A stretch of DNA of 64,000 nucleotides from Haliea sp964022665 (GCA_964022665.1 CAXIDF010000021.1:3324-67323); one strand, 5' to 3'; shown: positions 35,401 through 42,819, numbered from the stretch's first letter. Notes: generated by a model not told the origin, from the letters alone. Numbers and translations are program-made.

Positions 35401-35867
35401 GACAGGCGGTGTTGGATGTGCGGCAGCACATGGAATTTATCGGTAGGGAGACCGATGAGAGCGGTGTCGAGGTGGAGGTCTATCGCAGTGGTTCGGGTAA
35501 GTCGGGTGGCCAACGACAGAAGCTGGCCACGACCTGCCTGGCCGCCGCACTACGCTACCAGTTGGGCGGCAATGAACATGGTGTTCCCATGTATGCGCCT
35601 GTGGTACTCGATGAGGCCTTCGACAAGGCCGACAATGAGTTCACCGCGTTGGCGATGAATATCTTCAAGAACTTCGGTTTTCAGATGATTGTCGCCACAC
35701 CGCTGAAGTCGGTCATGACCCTGGAACCGTTTATTGGTGGTGCCTGCTTCATCGATATTAGCGACCGGCGTGTCTCCGGTGTTTTGATGATCGAATATGA
35801 TTCGGAGCAGCAGCGCCTGAAACTGCCTGCTCATGCACATCAGGAGGCGAGTCCTGAAGTTTCCTGA
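32493..35867 (+). CDS. jetC: Wadjet SMC-like ATPase JetC (MukB-like)
   Basis: A 1124-residue SMC/MukB-like ATPase. The N-terminal head has Walker A GRSGAGKST at residues 46-54. Two long coiled-coil arms flank a hinge in the middle. The C-terminal head carries the ABC signature KSGGQRQKLATTCLAAAL (about 1003-1020) and Walker B PVVLDEAFDKADNEF (about 1034-1048). All ATPase motifs are intact, so the complex should be active. It is the DNA-loop-extrusion motor of Wadjet. It overlaps jetD. Confidence 0.94.
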   Translation: MSAVAGTQNLFAPEQFRMSRLQVFNWGTFSDVHDIPITEQGFLFVGRSGAGKSTLLDAFSALLVPPRWVDFNAAAREAEKTGRDRNLVSYIRGAWAEQKDDASGEIATRYLRPGTTWSALALTYRNALNQNVVLVQLLWLRGSANGAGDVKRHFMIFDRPFELNELEVFGQSNLDVRKLKQTLDDAFHRSEFSAYAERFRRLLGIESEMALRLLHKTQSAKNLGDLNTFLRDFMLDKPATFEVADRLVSEFDELNAAHQAVVTARRQVETLVPAREKHQERESLLNEHSSLNELLAGIDSYGGRRRIDLLKEQIERLNIQADGLQGEISRKQAALSQHNDSLRELERRHREVGGDQVEAWQAEKSALEQQREQCLRKQGQAKEACRQLDWVFPDSPHRFAELVGDARQELERWESGSSEIREKRDLLVIQKKDTETAFTQTAGEVKALERQPSNIPAHMLVLRQEIAAAIGVSENALPFIGELIEVKPDEVDWQGAIERVLHGFALSLLVDERHYSALSNHINSRHLGQRLVYYRTGQVDRQQARPVGTDSMVLKLNIKECNQSEWLSTELRRRFDYACVDSIQSFRRADRALTREGQIKHSKTRHEKDDRRSIDDRRNWVLGFDNREKLALYRKEAQELAGKISDLVERINVLTGQEGARAKRAIHCQTLVNLQWQEVDVAPLLTGIDKLDRRIRDTLEGNIELKNVADQIERQKKVVKDADEALRKTTIDYEKVVGKVDEHEETLKNLQDDPTIVRLTPRQQQGLDERFDTLVEPVRLENLDKLIRSVERAIRDEMEALTKEVGKCDRFIEKQFDEFIFEWAAEAEGLDATLAAASDFFAKLTRLETDGLPAHEQRFFELLESQSHQNLAALSTYLSDARKEILERMDLVNDSLAQVPFNQSTNQTTYLQIDPSDRQLPDVREFKQEIQQALSHAWSEDRELAESRFLALRRLVERLSSQETENKRWRQAVLDVRQHMEFIGRETDESGVEVEVYRSGSGKSGGQRQKLATTCLAAALRYQLGGNEHGVPMYAPVVLDEAFDKADNEFTALAMNIFKNFGFQMIVATPLKSVMTLEPFIGGACFIDISDRRVSGVLMIEYDSEQQRLKLPAHAHQEASPEVS

Positions 35868-37041
35868 TGATGTTCAAAAGGAGTTGAAGCGCCGCTTCAA
35901 GAACAGGCATCGTGAGTGGCTTGAGGCAAGTCGCGAACCAGCGCAGTTGGAAGACAGTGCCTGGCCACTGGAGGTCAATCTGGTCATCCCCACCGAGAAC
36001 CAGGCGCTGAAGCAGGTTGAAGACGTCCGTGCCTGGGTAGCAGCCTGGCAATCCTGGAATGGTGTGGGATCACTTTCCTGGAGTGAACGGCGTTGGCGCA
36101 AGCTGGGAACACAGCCTGTTCCCGAGAAACTGCTGCTGTCTGGCCCCGGCGAAGTTGCACAATGGGTTGGAGAGGCAGATCGATGGGATCGCGCCCAACA
36201 GCGATATCGAGATCTTATCGGGCGTTGGCCTCAGCTTTCCGACAGGCTGCCTCGTTACTTTGCCATTCTTGCTGATTACAGCGAGGCGGATTATCGACGC
36301 CTTATCGATATGGTCGCCTGGATCGAGAAGAATCCTGCTTCCAACCTTTATCCAAGACAGCTGCCCGTCAGTGGCCTGGACAGCAAGTGGCTTGAAAAAC
36401 GTAAAGGGCTTCTGGCAGATCTCGTCGATAACGTGCGAGGTAAATCGTCAAGCGAGGGTGATTTTTACGGGCGCTGCGGACTCAAGGCACCACCACAACT
36501 CATCCGTCTGCGCATTCTGGACGAGAGCCTGAGGCAACGGGTTGGCGGTCTGAATGATATCTCTGCACCCTGGGAACAGTTGGCTGAACTCGATCTCCCT
36601 GTCAGCAACGTTTTCATTGTCGAGAACCTGCAGACTGGTCTCGCCTTTGATGATCTGCCGGGTTCGATTGTCATTATGCAGCTGGGTTATGGGGTCGACG
36701 TGCTGGGTCGTCTACCCTGGGTCGCCAAGACCCACTGCGTCTACTGGGGGGATTTGGACACGCATGGTTTTGCGATTCTCAATCGTGCCAGAAGCTATCT
36801 CCCTGAGCTGAAATCTATATTGATGGACGAAGCGACCCTCCGAAGCCATCAGGATTTATGGGTTGAAGAGAAGGATCAGCATGCTGCGGAAATATTGCCC
36901 TTGCTGACGGATCCCGAGCAGGTGGTGTATCAGGCCATCAAACGCAATGCCTGGGGGCAGAATGTCCGTCTAGAGCAGGAACGGATCGCTTGGGAAGTCG
37001 CTTGGAACGTAGTACAAAGAACAGTTTTTCCGGCCCGCTGA
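35833..37041 (+). CDS. jetD: Wadjet nuclease subunit JetD (DUF3322-DUF2220, Toprim)
   Basis: A topoisomerase VI subunit A-like nuclease subunit with the DUF3322 region first and the DUF2220 Toprim domain after about residue 220. Toprim acidic residues are present: Glu 264 (VFIVENLQTGLAF) and Asp 307/Asp 309 (YWGDLDTHG). It cleaves the circular DNA trapped by JetABC. ATG 35833 is the first canonical start, overlapping jetC by 35 bases, but no ribosome site precedes it. A perfect AGGAGG at 35842-35847 lies six bases before CTG 35854, and KFPDDVQKELKRRF right after it is the family N-terminus, so the true start is probably CTG 35854. Confidence 0.9.
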   Translation: MHIRRRVLKFPDDVQKELKRRFKNRHREWLEASREPAQLEDSAWPLEVNLVIPTENQALKQVEDVRAWVAAWQSWNGVGSLSWSERRWRKLGTQPVPEKLLLSGPGEVAQWVGEADRWDRAQQRYRDLIGRWPQLSDRLPRYFAILADYSEADYRRLIDMVAWIEKNPASNLYPRQLPVSGLDSKWLEKRKGLLADLVDNVRGKSSSEGDFYGRCGLKAPPQLIRLRILDESLRQRVGGLNDISAPWEQLAELDLPVSNVFIVENLQTGLAFDDLPGSIVIMQLGYGVDVLGRLPWVAKTHCVYWGDLDTHGFAILNRARSYLPELKSILMDEATLRSHQDLWVEEKDQHAAEILPLLTDPEQVVYQAIKRNAWGQNVRLEQERIAWEVAWNVVQRTVFPAR

Positions 37042-37077
37042 AGATGTCAAAATTTCGCAATCAAAAAGTTTCTGAGT

Positions 37078-37304
37078 ATGGTATTTTTAATGGTATTACC
37101 ACTTAGCGCGAAAACAAGCCATTGAATATAAAAGGCAAAAAATGCTTATTTATAATCGAGTGGGAGTGACCGGAATCGACGGGTTTTGGTCGATAAATCG
37201 GCATCGACCCCACAAACGCCGTTCTCAAAACCCGTTGGTGCGGCACCGTTAAAAACGGTTCCACCAGTTTTTGCGAACACCTCATCAATGACGAAGGTGT
37301 CTGT
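37078..37304. other. AT-rich junction between the two island units
   Basis: No gene is seen. It holds the ATGGTAT repeat pair (37078-37097) and the middle attachment-like copy. Downstream, ACCGTT and AACGGT form a short hairpin in a region with repeated CCGTT motifs. Confidence 0.4.
37090..37176 (+). repeat. Middle copy of the island-end repeat
   Basis: This 87-base segment aligns along its full length with 38018-38103 at roughly three of four bases by eye, with one gap. The end CTTATTTATAATCGAGTGGG is the best conserved part and contains the guaA-tail core 37158-37170. Confidence 0.7.
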
Positions 37305-37604
37305 TTATTTTAGATGGCGTTTTGGATCCTGACGGCCATGTAGTACACAAATGATTTCAATTCTGTTGGCGGTCACACGGTAAAAAAGGGTATGACTTTC
37401 TATCGGGAGGCTTCTGACATCGGGCAGGAGTTCGAGACGCTCGGGTCCCATCAGTGGTTGTTCAGTCAGTAACCAGAATTGATTCTTTATAGTGGAAAGG
37501 TAGTTTTCAGATTGTGCTTGTCCCCACTGTCGCAGGCCGTACTGGTAAATTTCTTTGAGGTCATTTTTGGCGGCAGGCGCAATGACGAGCTGATGGGGCG
37601 CCAT
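37305..37604 (-). CDS. parE: ParE/RelE-superfamily toxin
   Basis: A 99-residue ParE-like protein: HQLVIAPAAKNDLKEIYQYGLRQWGQAQSENYL at the N-terminus, then the core PDVRSLPIESHTLFYRV and the C-terminal IEIICVLHGRQDPKRHL, the standard ParE ending. ParE toxins usually poison DNA gyrase. It lies six bases after the antitoxin stop, one operon. It is the only gene pair in the right-hand island unit. Confidence 0.88.
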   Translation of the reverse strand: MAPHQLVIAPAAKNDLKEIYQYGLRQWGQAQSENYLSTIKNQFWLLTEQPLMGPERLELLPDVRSLPIESHTLFYRVTANRIEIICVLHGRQDPKRHLK

Positions 37605-37609
37605 GAAGG

Positions 37610-37867
37610 TCAGCTCTTGATATCGTCAAACAAGGTGTCGAGAGCTGATCTTGATTCGACTGCGATACCTTCCCCGCGGTCTAATTGGTCCACTCCGGCT
37701 TTCAGTTGCTCACGCAGTTGAGTTATTTTGATCTCATGAACCCAGTCTTCATGGGTCTCCATAAAACGGAGTGCCTCTCGAATGACTTCGCTCGCATTGT
37801 TGTAAAAGCCGGATGCCACTTTGGCTTTAACGCGAGATTCCAGTTCAGGAGTTAGTGAAATGTGCAT
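37610..37867 (-). CDS. parD: ParD-type ribbon-helix-helix antitoxin
   Basis: An 85-residue antitoxin: MHISLTPELESRVKAKVASG, then FYNNASEVIREALRFMETHE (RHH fold), and an acidic C-terminal tail that binds the toxin. ATG 37867 is chosen because GAGG lies five bases upstream and MHISL is the family start; the frame extends nine codons further. Confidence 0.88.
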   Translation of the reverse strand: MHISLTPELESRVKAKVASGFYNNASEVIREALRFMETHEDWVHEIKITQLREQLKAGVDQLDRGEGIAVESRSALDTLFDDIKS

Positions 37868-37900
37868 ATTAGCCTCCGTGGGTAGACGCTTCAATAAAGG

Positions 37901-37929
37901 ATGCTAGGCTGAAGTACAAAGATTGTCAA
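37901..37929 (-). promoter_or_regulatory. Strong sigma-70 promoter of parDE
   Basis: On the minus strand a perfect TTGACA (37929-37924) and TAGCAT (37906-37901) are spaced exactly 17 bases. The predicted start lies about 27 bases before parD. Confidence 0.8.
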
Positions 37930-38017
37930 ACCTTGTGATTTTGCCGGAAGCTAAAATGATAGGGCGCTGTATGGCGACATTAATAGGCAATTTTTCGAGT
38001 ATTTTGAAGGAGTTTCC

Positions 38018-38103
38018 ATGGTGTTACTAATTAGAGTCAAAATAAGCTTTTGAAAATAAAGGATAAAAAGGCTTATTTACAATCGAGTGGGAATGACGGC
38101 AAT
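38018..38103 (+). repeat. Right attachment-like repeat of the island
   Basis: An 86-base relative of 37090-37176 containing ATC GAG TGG GAA TGA (38083-38097), which reproduces the last four codons and stop of guaA. This is expected at the right end of an element integrated in guaA. Confidence 0.72.
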
Positions 38104-38276
38104 TGGCTGGCAAAGACTGTCTTTGGCTGGCATCTGCGGCTAGATAGTTCACCTGCTTGCCAGGTCAGCTCGCCTTCAATTCGGTTATTGAGTGACTTGC
38201 GAGCCGAGAGTTTGCTCGCCAACACCCCCCCGGGAAATACGCTATGCTGAAGAATGGCACCCCGGGAGGAGCAGTC

Positions 38277-39461
38277 ATGGAAACAGGCAAGACCCTGCGC
38301 GGCGGCGCCCATCTGGTATTTGATGCAGTCGACGGTGTTACCCATATCGTCGAGGGCATGTACCGCAACATCGCCGCCGGGGCGTGGCCCCTGGGCACGG
38401 CCCCGGAGGGCTCCGCGCCGGGAATTGCCGGTTTCGTGCATGCCGCCATACGCAAGGTCAACGGCGTCTCCCGCAGCGGCCTCGATATCGCCTTGCGACG
38501 GTTTTCGTCGCAGCTGGACAGCATGGCACCGCCGGGCCCCAACCGCGAGGCGATCATCGCCGCGCTGAATGGTGTCTGCGGCGATCACCTGGCGCGAACC
38601 GGCAATCCGCTGGCCATTCCAATGCGGTTGCGGGTCGGCCTGCCCGGGCAGGGCTACTGCAGCGGTAAACCGGGCCGTAGGCTGCTGATTACCGTCCACG
38701 GCCTGAGCATTAACGACCGGGAGTGGACCTGGCAGGATCACAACCACATTGAGGCCCTGTCCAACCAGCAGGGCTTCACCCCGGTCTACGTCACCTACAA
38801 CTCGGGGAAACATATTTCCTGGAACGGGCGGGAGCTGTCCGCGGCGCTCGCCGCATTGGTGGCCAGCTGGCCTGTACCGGTGCAGTCCATTACCTTCGTG
38901 GGTTTCAGCATGGGCGGGCTGGTGGCGCGCAGTGCCATGCACGTTGCGCAAGAGGAAGCGCAGGGCTGGCTGGAACGGGTCGACAAGGCCGCGTACATCG
39001 GCACACCGCACCATGGCGCGGTGATGGAACGGGGTGGTTTCTGGCTGCAGAAACTGCTCACCTACAGCCCCTATACCGCACCATTTGCGGTACTTGGCAG
39101 AATTCGCAGCGACGGCATCACCGATCTGCGTCACGGCAACCTGCGCGACGACGACTGGCAACATCACGACGCACACAGCGACAACGCCGACTACCGGGTC
39201 CCCACGCCGCTGCCACGGAACATCGAGCACTTTGCCATCGCCGCAACCCTGTCAAAAAAATCCGGGGAGCGGGCTGGCCGATTGCTGGGCGACGGCCTCG
39301 TGCATCCCTCGAGCGCAACGGGAAGGCACGGCAACCCTCAGTACGATCTTGCCCTGCAACCCGACCACACGCGGATTCTGTATGACCTCAGTCACCTGGC
39401 AATGCTGCGCGATCCACGGGTCACGGACCAGCTGACGGCATGGCTGGGCAAGGCGCACTAG
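38277..39461 (+). CDS. Alpha/beta-hydrolase, PGAP1/lipase-like
   Basis: A 394-residue protein without a clear signal peptide. The hydrolase core starts at RRLLITVHGLSINDREW (oxyanion-type HG), with the nucleophile Ser in FVGFSMGGLVARSAMH, and the YIGTPHHGAVMERGG segment seen in PGAP1-like lipases; a His near DLSHLAML may complete the triad. The N-terminal 130 residues are helical and of unknown role. ATG 38277 has GGAGGA six bases upstream; ATG 38244 is an alternative. It is the first chromosomal gene right of the island. Substrate unknown. Confidence 0.8.
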   Translation: METGKTLRGGAHLVFDAVDGVTHIVEGMYRNIAAGAWPLGTAPEGSAPGIAGFVHAAIRKVNGVSRSGLDIALRRFSSQLDSMAPPGPNREAIIAALNGVCGDHLARTGNPLAIPMRLRVGLPGQGYCSGKPGRRLLITVHGLSINDREWTWQDHNHIEALSNQQGFTPVYVTYNSGKHISWNGRELSAALAALVASWPVPVQSITFVGFSMGGLVARSAMHVAQEEAQGWLERVDKAAYIGTPHHGAVMERGGFWLQKLLTYSPYTAPFAVLGRIRSDGITDLRHGNLRDDDWQHHDAHSDNADYRVPTPLPRNIEHFAIAATLSKKSGERAGRLLGDGLVHPSSATGRHGNPQYDLALQPDHTRILYDLSHLAMLRDPRVTDQLTAWLGKAH

Positions 39462-39669
39462 CGCCCTGCCCCTCGATATGGGTCTGGCGCTCTCTCTGGC
39501 AGCGTGATGGCCTGACCGTCATTTACTTGGCACTCTGTATTCATTAGTAACTGGCGCAAGGGTGGTACATGCTTCGGCGTATCAAGCACTTGAGCGAATT
39601 CATCCGCGTCATTCCAGGCGATGGCATCCTGTTGACCCTGAACCCCGAGCGTCTCGGTCCAGGGCAGGA

Positions 39670-39957
39670 TGTTGCCGGGTTATCTACAACGGGAATGCGG
39701 AGATGTGGCCGGTTGGAACACGACTTTCCGTGGGTACGCTGCGAGTCCTGCCACGCGGAGCATCTGGTCGCCTTCAGCTGCAACGCCGTGGCTTCTGCCG
39801 CTGTTTGGGCGCGCGACGCATGGCCGAGAGTGCAGCGCTGCTGGTCAATGAAGTTCTGCCCGAACAGCCTATACGCCAATGGGTTTTGAGCTTCCCATTT
39901 TCTTTGCGCTTTCTGTTCGCCAGACGGCCCAAGATCATGGGCCGACTGAGTAGATGA
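39670..39957 (+). pseudogene. IS91-family-like transposase remnant, frameshifted and truncated
   Basis: Fragments of a zinc-binding transposase occur in three frames: PGYLQREC, then CGRLEHDFPWVRCESCHAEHLVAFSC, then RRGFC and LGARRMAESAALLVNEVLPE followed by QPIRQWVLSFPFSLRFLFARRPKIMG. This order is the N-terminal Cys-rich region of IS91-type Y2 transposases. At least two frameshifts separate the pieces and the catalytic part is missing, with a stop soon after MGRLSR. The remnant lies between the hydrolase and the merR gene. The 200 bases before it show no gene. Confidence 0.75.
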
Positions 39958-39978
39958 TCTCCTTGCAAAGCCCTCGAT

Positions 39979-40161
39979 TCAGGTCTTGAAACTCTGACGT
40001 TGAAAACCTAGATATTGAAAGCCCAGACGGTATATCAAGATAAAGACCGCAACCGTTAGAATGGGGATGAGTAAGATTGGTAACGTACCTGTTTGGGAGA
40101 AGGTATGAGTATCACCAGGCGATCGGAGTGCTGGATCTAATAGGGGGTGTCCGACGTACCG
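39979..40161 (-). pseudogene. Possible fragment of a small membrane protein
   Basis: A 60-codon open frame without ATG, GTG or TTG near its beginning, overlapping the 3' end of merR. It encodes SQTGTLPILLIPILTVAVFI followed by LIYRLGFQYLGFQRQSFKT and a stop: one clear hydrophobic helix with a basic tail. It may be the remains of a metal-resistance membrane gene formerly downstream of merR, cut by the neighbouring transposase remnant, or chance. Confidence 0.25.
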
Positions 40162-40568
40162 TCATCTCCTGATAGCGCCTCGATAATACGACAATTGCTG
40201 ATGACGCCTTCACCTTCGCAGCAGGCGCTCAGGCGCTGTAGTTCCGCTTCCAGTGCGCTCAACTGCGCCAGTCGCTCTCGCACCTCGCTGAGGTGTTGCG
40301 AGACCTGCATATCCACATTGACGCACGGCGCATCTTTACGATCCGCTATTTCGAGCAACTTTTTCACGCTGCCCAGGCTAAAGCCCAGACGTCTGCTACG
40401 ACGTATAAACAGCAGGCGCTCCAGGTGGACGTCGCTGTAGAGCCGGTATCCGCCGCGTGTGCGAGGCGGACTGGGCATTAGACCTTCGCGCTCGTAGTAG
40501 CGGATTGTCACCGCCTTGGTGTCCGATGCCTGAGCCAATTTCCCAACGGTATATGCCACGCTACTCAC
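40137..40568 (-). CDS. MerR-family metal-responsive regulator (ZntR/CadR/PbrR type)
   Basis: A 143-residue regulator: MerR HTH TVGKLAQASDTKAVTIRYYEREGLMPSP with TRGGYRLYSDVHLERL, dimerisation helix and metal loop. Cys 82 (DAPCVNV), Cys 116 and 117 (SACCEGEG) and Cys 126 (SNCRIIEAL) match the Cys positions of ZntR-like Zn/Cd/Pb sensors. The ZntR His between CC and the last Cys is absent. It is divergent from a TonB receptor gene and the shared region carries a typical MerR operator, so it most likely activates that gene when metal is bound. Confidence 0.9.
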   Translation of the reverse strand: MSSVAYTVGKLAQASDTKAVTIRYYEREGLMPSPPRTRGGYRLYSDVHLERLLFIRRSRRLGFSLGSVKKLLEIADRKDAPCVNVDMQVSQHLSEVRERLAQLSALEAELQRLSACCEGEGVISNCRIIEALSGDDGTSDTPY

Positions 40569-40594
40569 AACGGCGTTTATCCTCCTGTACAGCC

Positions 40595-40625
40595 TTGACC
40601 TTATAGTCAGTATAAGGTGTAGGGT
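40595..40625 (+). promoter_or_regulatory. MerR-type promoter/operator in front of the TonB receptor
   Basis: TTGACC (40595-40600) and TAGGGT (40620-40625) are spaced 19 bases, the overlong spacer of MerR-activated promoters. Within it ACCTTATA (40598-40605) and TATAAGGT (40611-40618) form a perfect 8-base inverted repeat around GTCAG. Confidence 0.85.
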
Positions 40626-40633
40626 ACTGAGCT

Positions 40634-42646
40634 ATGAATCAATACCGCAACCATGAAGTCTTCGATTCGCCGTCCTCGCGAGCCGGGCAAGGCCAAACAC
40701 GGAATCTTGCACTGCTCCTGCTTGGCATGATGGCGCTATCTACTGCAGTTCGCGGCCAGGCGAACGAACATGCGCATGAGCACCACGCCGGAGAGTTGGA
40801 GGAGGTCATCGTTCAGGCGACGCGTTCGAGGCGCCGGGTGCAGGACGAAGCGATCCGCGTCGATGTGCTTTCGCAGGAAGAAATCGAGGAAAAGCTGCTC
40901 ATGCGACCGGGCAATATCTCGATGATGCTGAACGAAACGGGAGGCCTGCGCGTACAGGTGACCTCGCCAGCCTTGGGGTCTGCCAACGTCCGGATCCATG
41001 GCATGCGCGGACGTTACACCCAGTTGCTGGCCGACGGCCTGCCGCTCTATGGCGGCCAGGCGTCTTCGCTGGGTTTGCTCCAGGTGCCGCCCAGCGACCT
41101 CGGTCAGGTCGAGATCATCAAGGGGGCTTCGTCGGCCTTGTATGGCGGCCAGGCGTTGGGCGGCGTGATCAACCTGGTGTCGAAGCGACCGGGACCGGAA
41201 GCAGAGGTTGAGGTCATCATGAACGCTACGACACGTGATGCGCAGGACCTTTCTGCCTATGGGGCCACGCCGCTCTCACCCAACTGGAGCGCGTCGCTGC
41301 TGTCTAACTATAACCGTCAATCGACACAGGATCTGGATAACGACGACTGGATCGATATGCCGGGCTACGAACGTGTAGCGATGCGTCCCCGACTCTTCTA
41401 CGACGCGCCGGATGGTTCGAGCGCCTATCTGACCATCGGCGTCATGGCAGAGGATCGGCGGGGCGGTACGGAAGGCGGAGGGGTGGTGCCCGATGGGCAA
41501 CTCTTCCCGCAGAACCAGGACACACGGCGCTTTGACGCGGGCATTGTGCTCGAGCGTCCCGTTTCGAGTTGGGGGGTGGCCCAGCTGCGCTCCTCTGCGA
41601 CGCGCCAGTCCCACGACCACCGCTTCGGTGATCTGCTCGAGGAAGACCAGCACGAAACGATGTTGATCGAGGCCTCTATCTCCGGAGATGCGGCGACCAC
41701 ATCCTGGGTCGGTGGCATCGCCTATCAGGCAGACGATTACGAGTCCGAAACATTCCCGGTGTTCGATTATCGCTATGATGTGCCGGCGCTGTTTGTGCAG
41801 CTAGACCACGACCTGGCGGATGCTATCAGCGTTGCCGCGAGCGCACGCTGGGATGAGCACAATGAGTACGGAGGCCAGTTCAGCCCGCGGCTTTCAGTGC
41901 TGTACAGGCCCGGACCCTGGACAGTCCGCGCATCCTGGGGCCGCGGCTTCTATGCGCCGACGCCCTTTGTCGAGGAGACTGAGGCAGCCGGACTGTCACG
42001 CCTTGAGCCGCTCTCTGGCCTGGAGGTCGAGCGCGCGCAGACCGTCTCCCTCGACGTTGGCCACACAGTGGGAGCACTGGAGAGCGGGTTGACGTTCTTT
42101 GCCTCGGACATCGACGATGCGGTGCGGCTGCAGACGGTGGCGCCGGACCGCGTAAAACTGATCAACCAGGAGGGTGTCGCCCGCACGCGTGGTGTCGAAG
42201 CGCTGCTGCGCTGGCGCCAGGCACCGTTTGTCGTAACCGCCAGCTATCTGTACCTCGATACCAGCGAACCGGCTGACGATGCACCCGGTCGCCGGAGTGT
42301 GCCACTGACCCCCCGCCATTCGGCAGGCCTGGTGGCGATGTGGGAGGACCACGACCGTGGCCGCATCGGCCTCGAGTTGTATTACACGGGTGAGCAGGCG
42401 TTGGAGAATAACCCGTACCGGAACACCAGCGAGCCCTATCTTCACATCGGCCTGCTCGGCGAAATTGTGCTGGGCCGTGTTAGGCTGTTTCTCAACCTCG
42501 AGAATCTACTGGATGTTCGCCAGACTCGGGAGGATCCGCTGGTTCTGCCCGACCAGGCCCCGAACGGTGGCTGGACTGTGGACGCCTGGTCGCCGCTTGA
42601 GGGGTTTATTGCCAATGCCGGGGTTCGCGTTTCGCTTGGGCATTGA
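40634..42646 (+). CDS. TonB-dependent outer-membrane receptor, putative metal type
   Basis: A 670-residue receptor. After a signal peptide (about residues 24-43, LALLLLGMMALSTAVRGQA) the mature N-terminus is NEHAHEHHAGELEEVIVQATR, with four His beside the TonB box. The plug follows (VRIHGMRGRYTQLLADGLPLYGG split, VEIIKGASSALYGGQALGGVINL) and a 22-strand-type barrel with ENLLDVRQTRED and a C-terminal aromatic-poor end VRVSLGH. His-rich termini suggest zinc, copper or a related metal. Control by a MerR regulator rather than Zur or Fur is unusual for an importer. ATG 40634 lies only about two bases after the predicted transcript start. Confidence 0.88.
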   Translation: MNQYRNHEVFDSPSSRAGQGQTRNLALLLLGMMALSTAVRGQANEHAHEHHAGELEEVIVQATRSRRRVQDEAIRVDVLSQEEIEEKLLMRPGNISMMLNETGGLRVQVTSPALGSANVRIHGMRGRYTQLLADGLPLYGGQASSLGLLQVPPSDLGQVEIIKGASSALYGGQALGGVINLVSKRPGPEAEVEVIMNATTRDAQDLSAYGATPLSPNWSASLLSNYNRQSTQDLDNDDWIDMPGYERVAMRPRLFYDAPDGSSAYLTIGVMAEDRRGGTEGGGVVPDGQLFPQNQDTRRFDAGIVLERPVSSWGVAQLRSSATRQSHDHRFGDLLEEDQHETMLIEASISGDAATTSWVGGIAYQADDYESETFPVFDYRYDVPALFVQLDHDLADAISVAASARWDEHNEYGGQFSPRLSVLYRPGPWTVRASWGRGFYAPTPFVEETEAAGLSRLEPLSGLEVERAQTVSLDVGHTVGALESGLTFFASDIDDAVRLQTVAPDRVKLINQEGVARTRGVEALLRWRQAPFVVTASYLYLDTSEPADDAPGRRSVPLTPRHSAGLVAMWEDHDRGRIGLELYYTGEQALENNPYRNTSEPYLHIGLLGEIVLGRVRLFLNLENLLDVRQTREDPLVLPDQAPNGGWTVDAWSPLEGFIANAGVRVSLGH

Positions 42647-42819
42647 GCAGGCAGGCGATGCCCCCAGACGGTTTCAGAGATGATCCGAACGGATTTTCTC
42701 ACCACCTTTCGCGCAGGCCGTAAACCAGGCGATCCACAAGGCCAGCACCACGGAATGCAATTCGTTCGACCTGATGTTGGTGCGTATCCGTCAAGAATTT
42801 TCCAGGGGTTGTGCGGGTG

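Larger units (their letters stand above)
29230..38097. mobile_element. guaA-associated genomic island (two units, no integrase)
   Basis: GAGTGGGAATGAC, the end of guaA (29230-29242), is repeated exactly at 38085-38097 and with one mismatch at 37158-37170. The outer copies bracket genes foreign to the housekeeping context: HigBA, Wadjet JetABCD and ParDE. The junction regions are visibly AT-rich compared with the core. The guaA 3' end is a known integration hot spot for tyrosine-recombinase islands. No integrase, excisionase or mobilisation gene is present, so the island is either decayed or mobilised in trans. Confidence 0.75.

Noticed and set aside
29657..37867. HigBA-Wadjet-ParDE as a single new defence system
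   Set aside because: The toxin-antitoxin pairs belong to known families and sit at island ends; Wadjet type I needs only JetA-D, so no new composite system is claimed.
38073..39230. 385-codon minus-strand frame over the alpha/beta-hydrolase
   Set aside because: No family resemblance, while the plus strand has a clear GFSMG hydrolase with a good ribosome site.
40106..40141. Eleven-codon plus-strand frame MSITRRSECWI before the merR stop
   Set aside because: Too short and antisense to the merR end; no supporting context despite a purine-rich stretch upstream.
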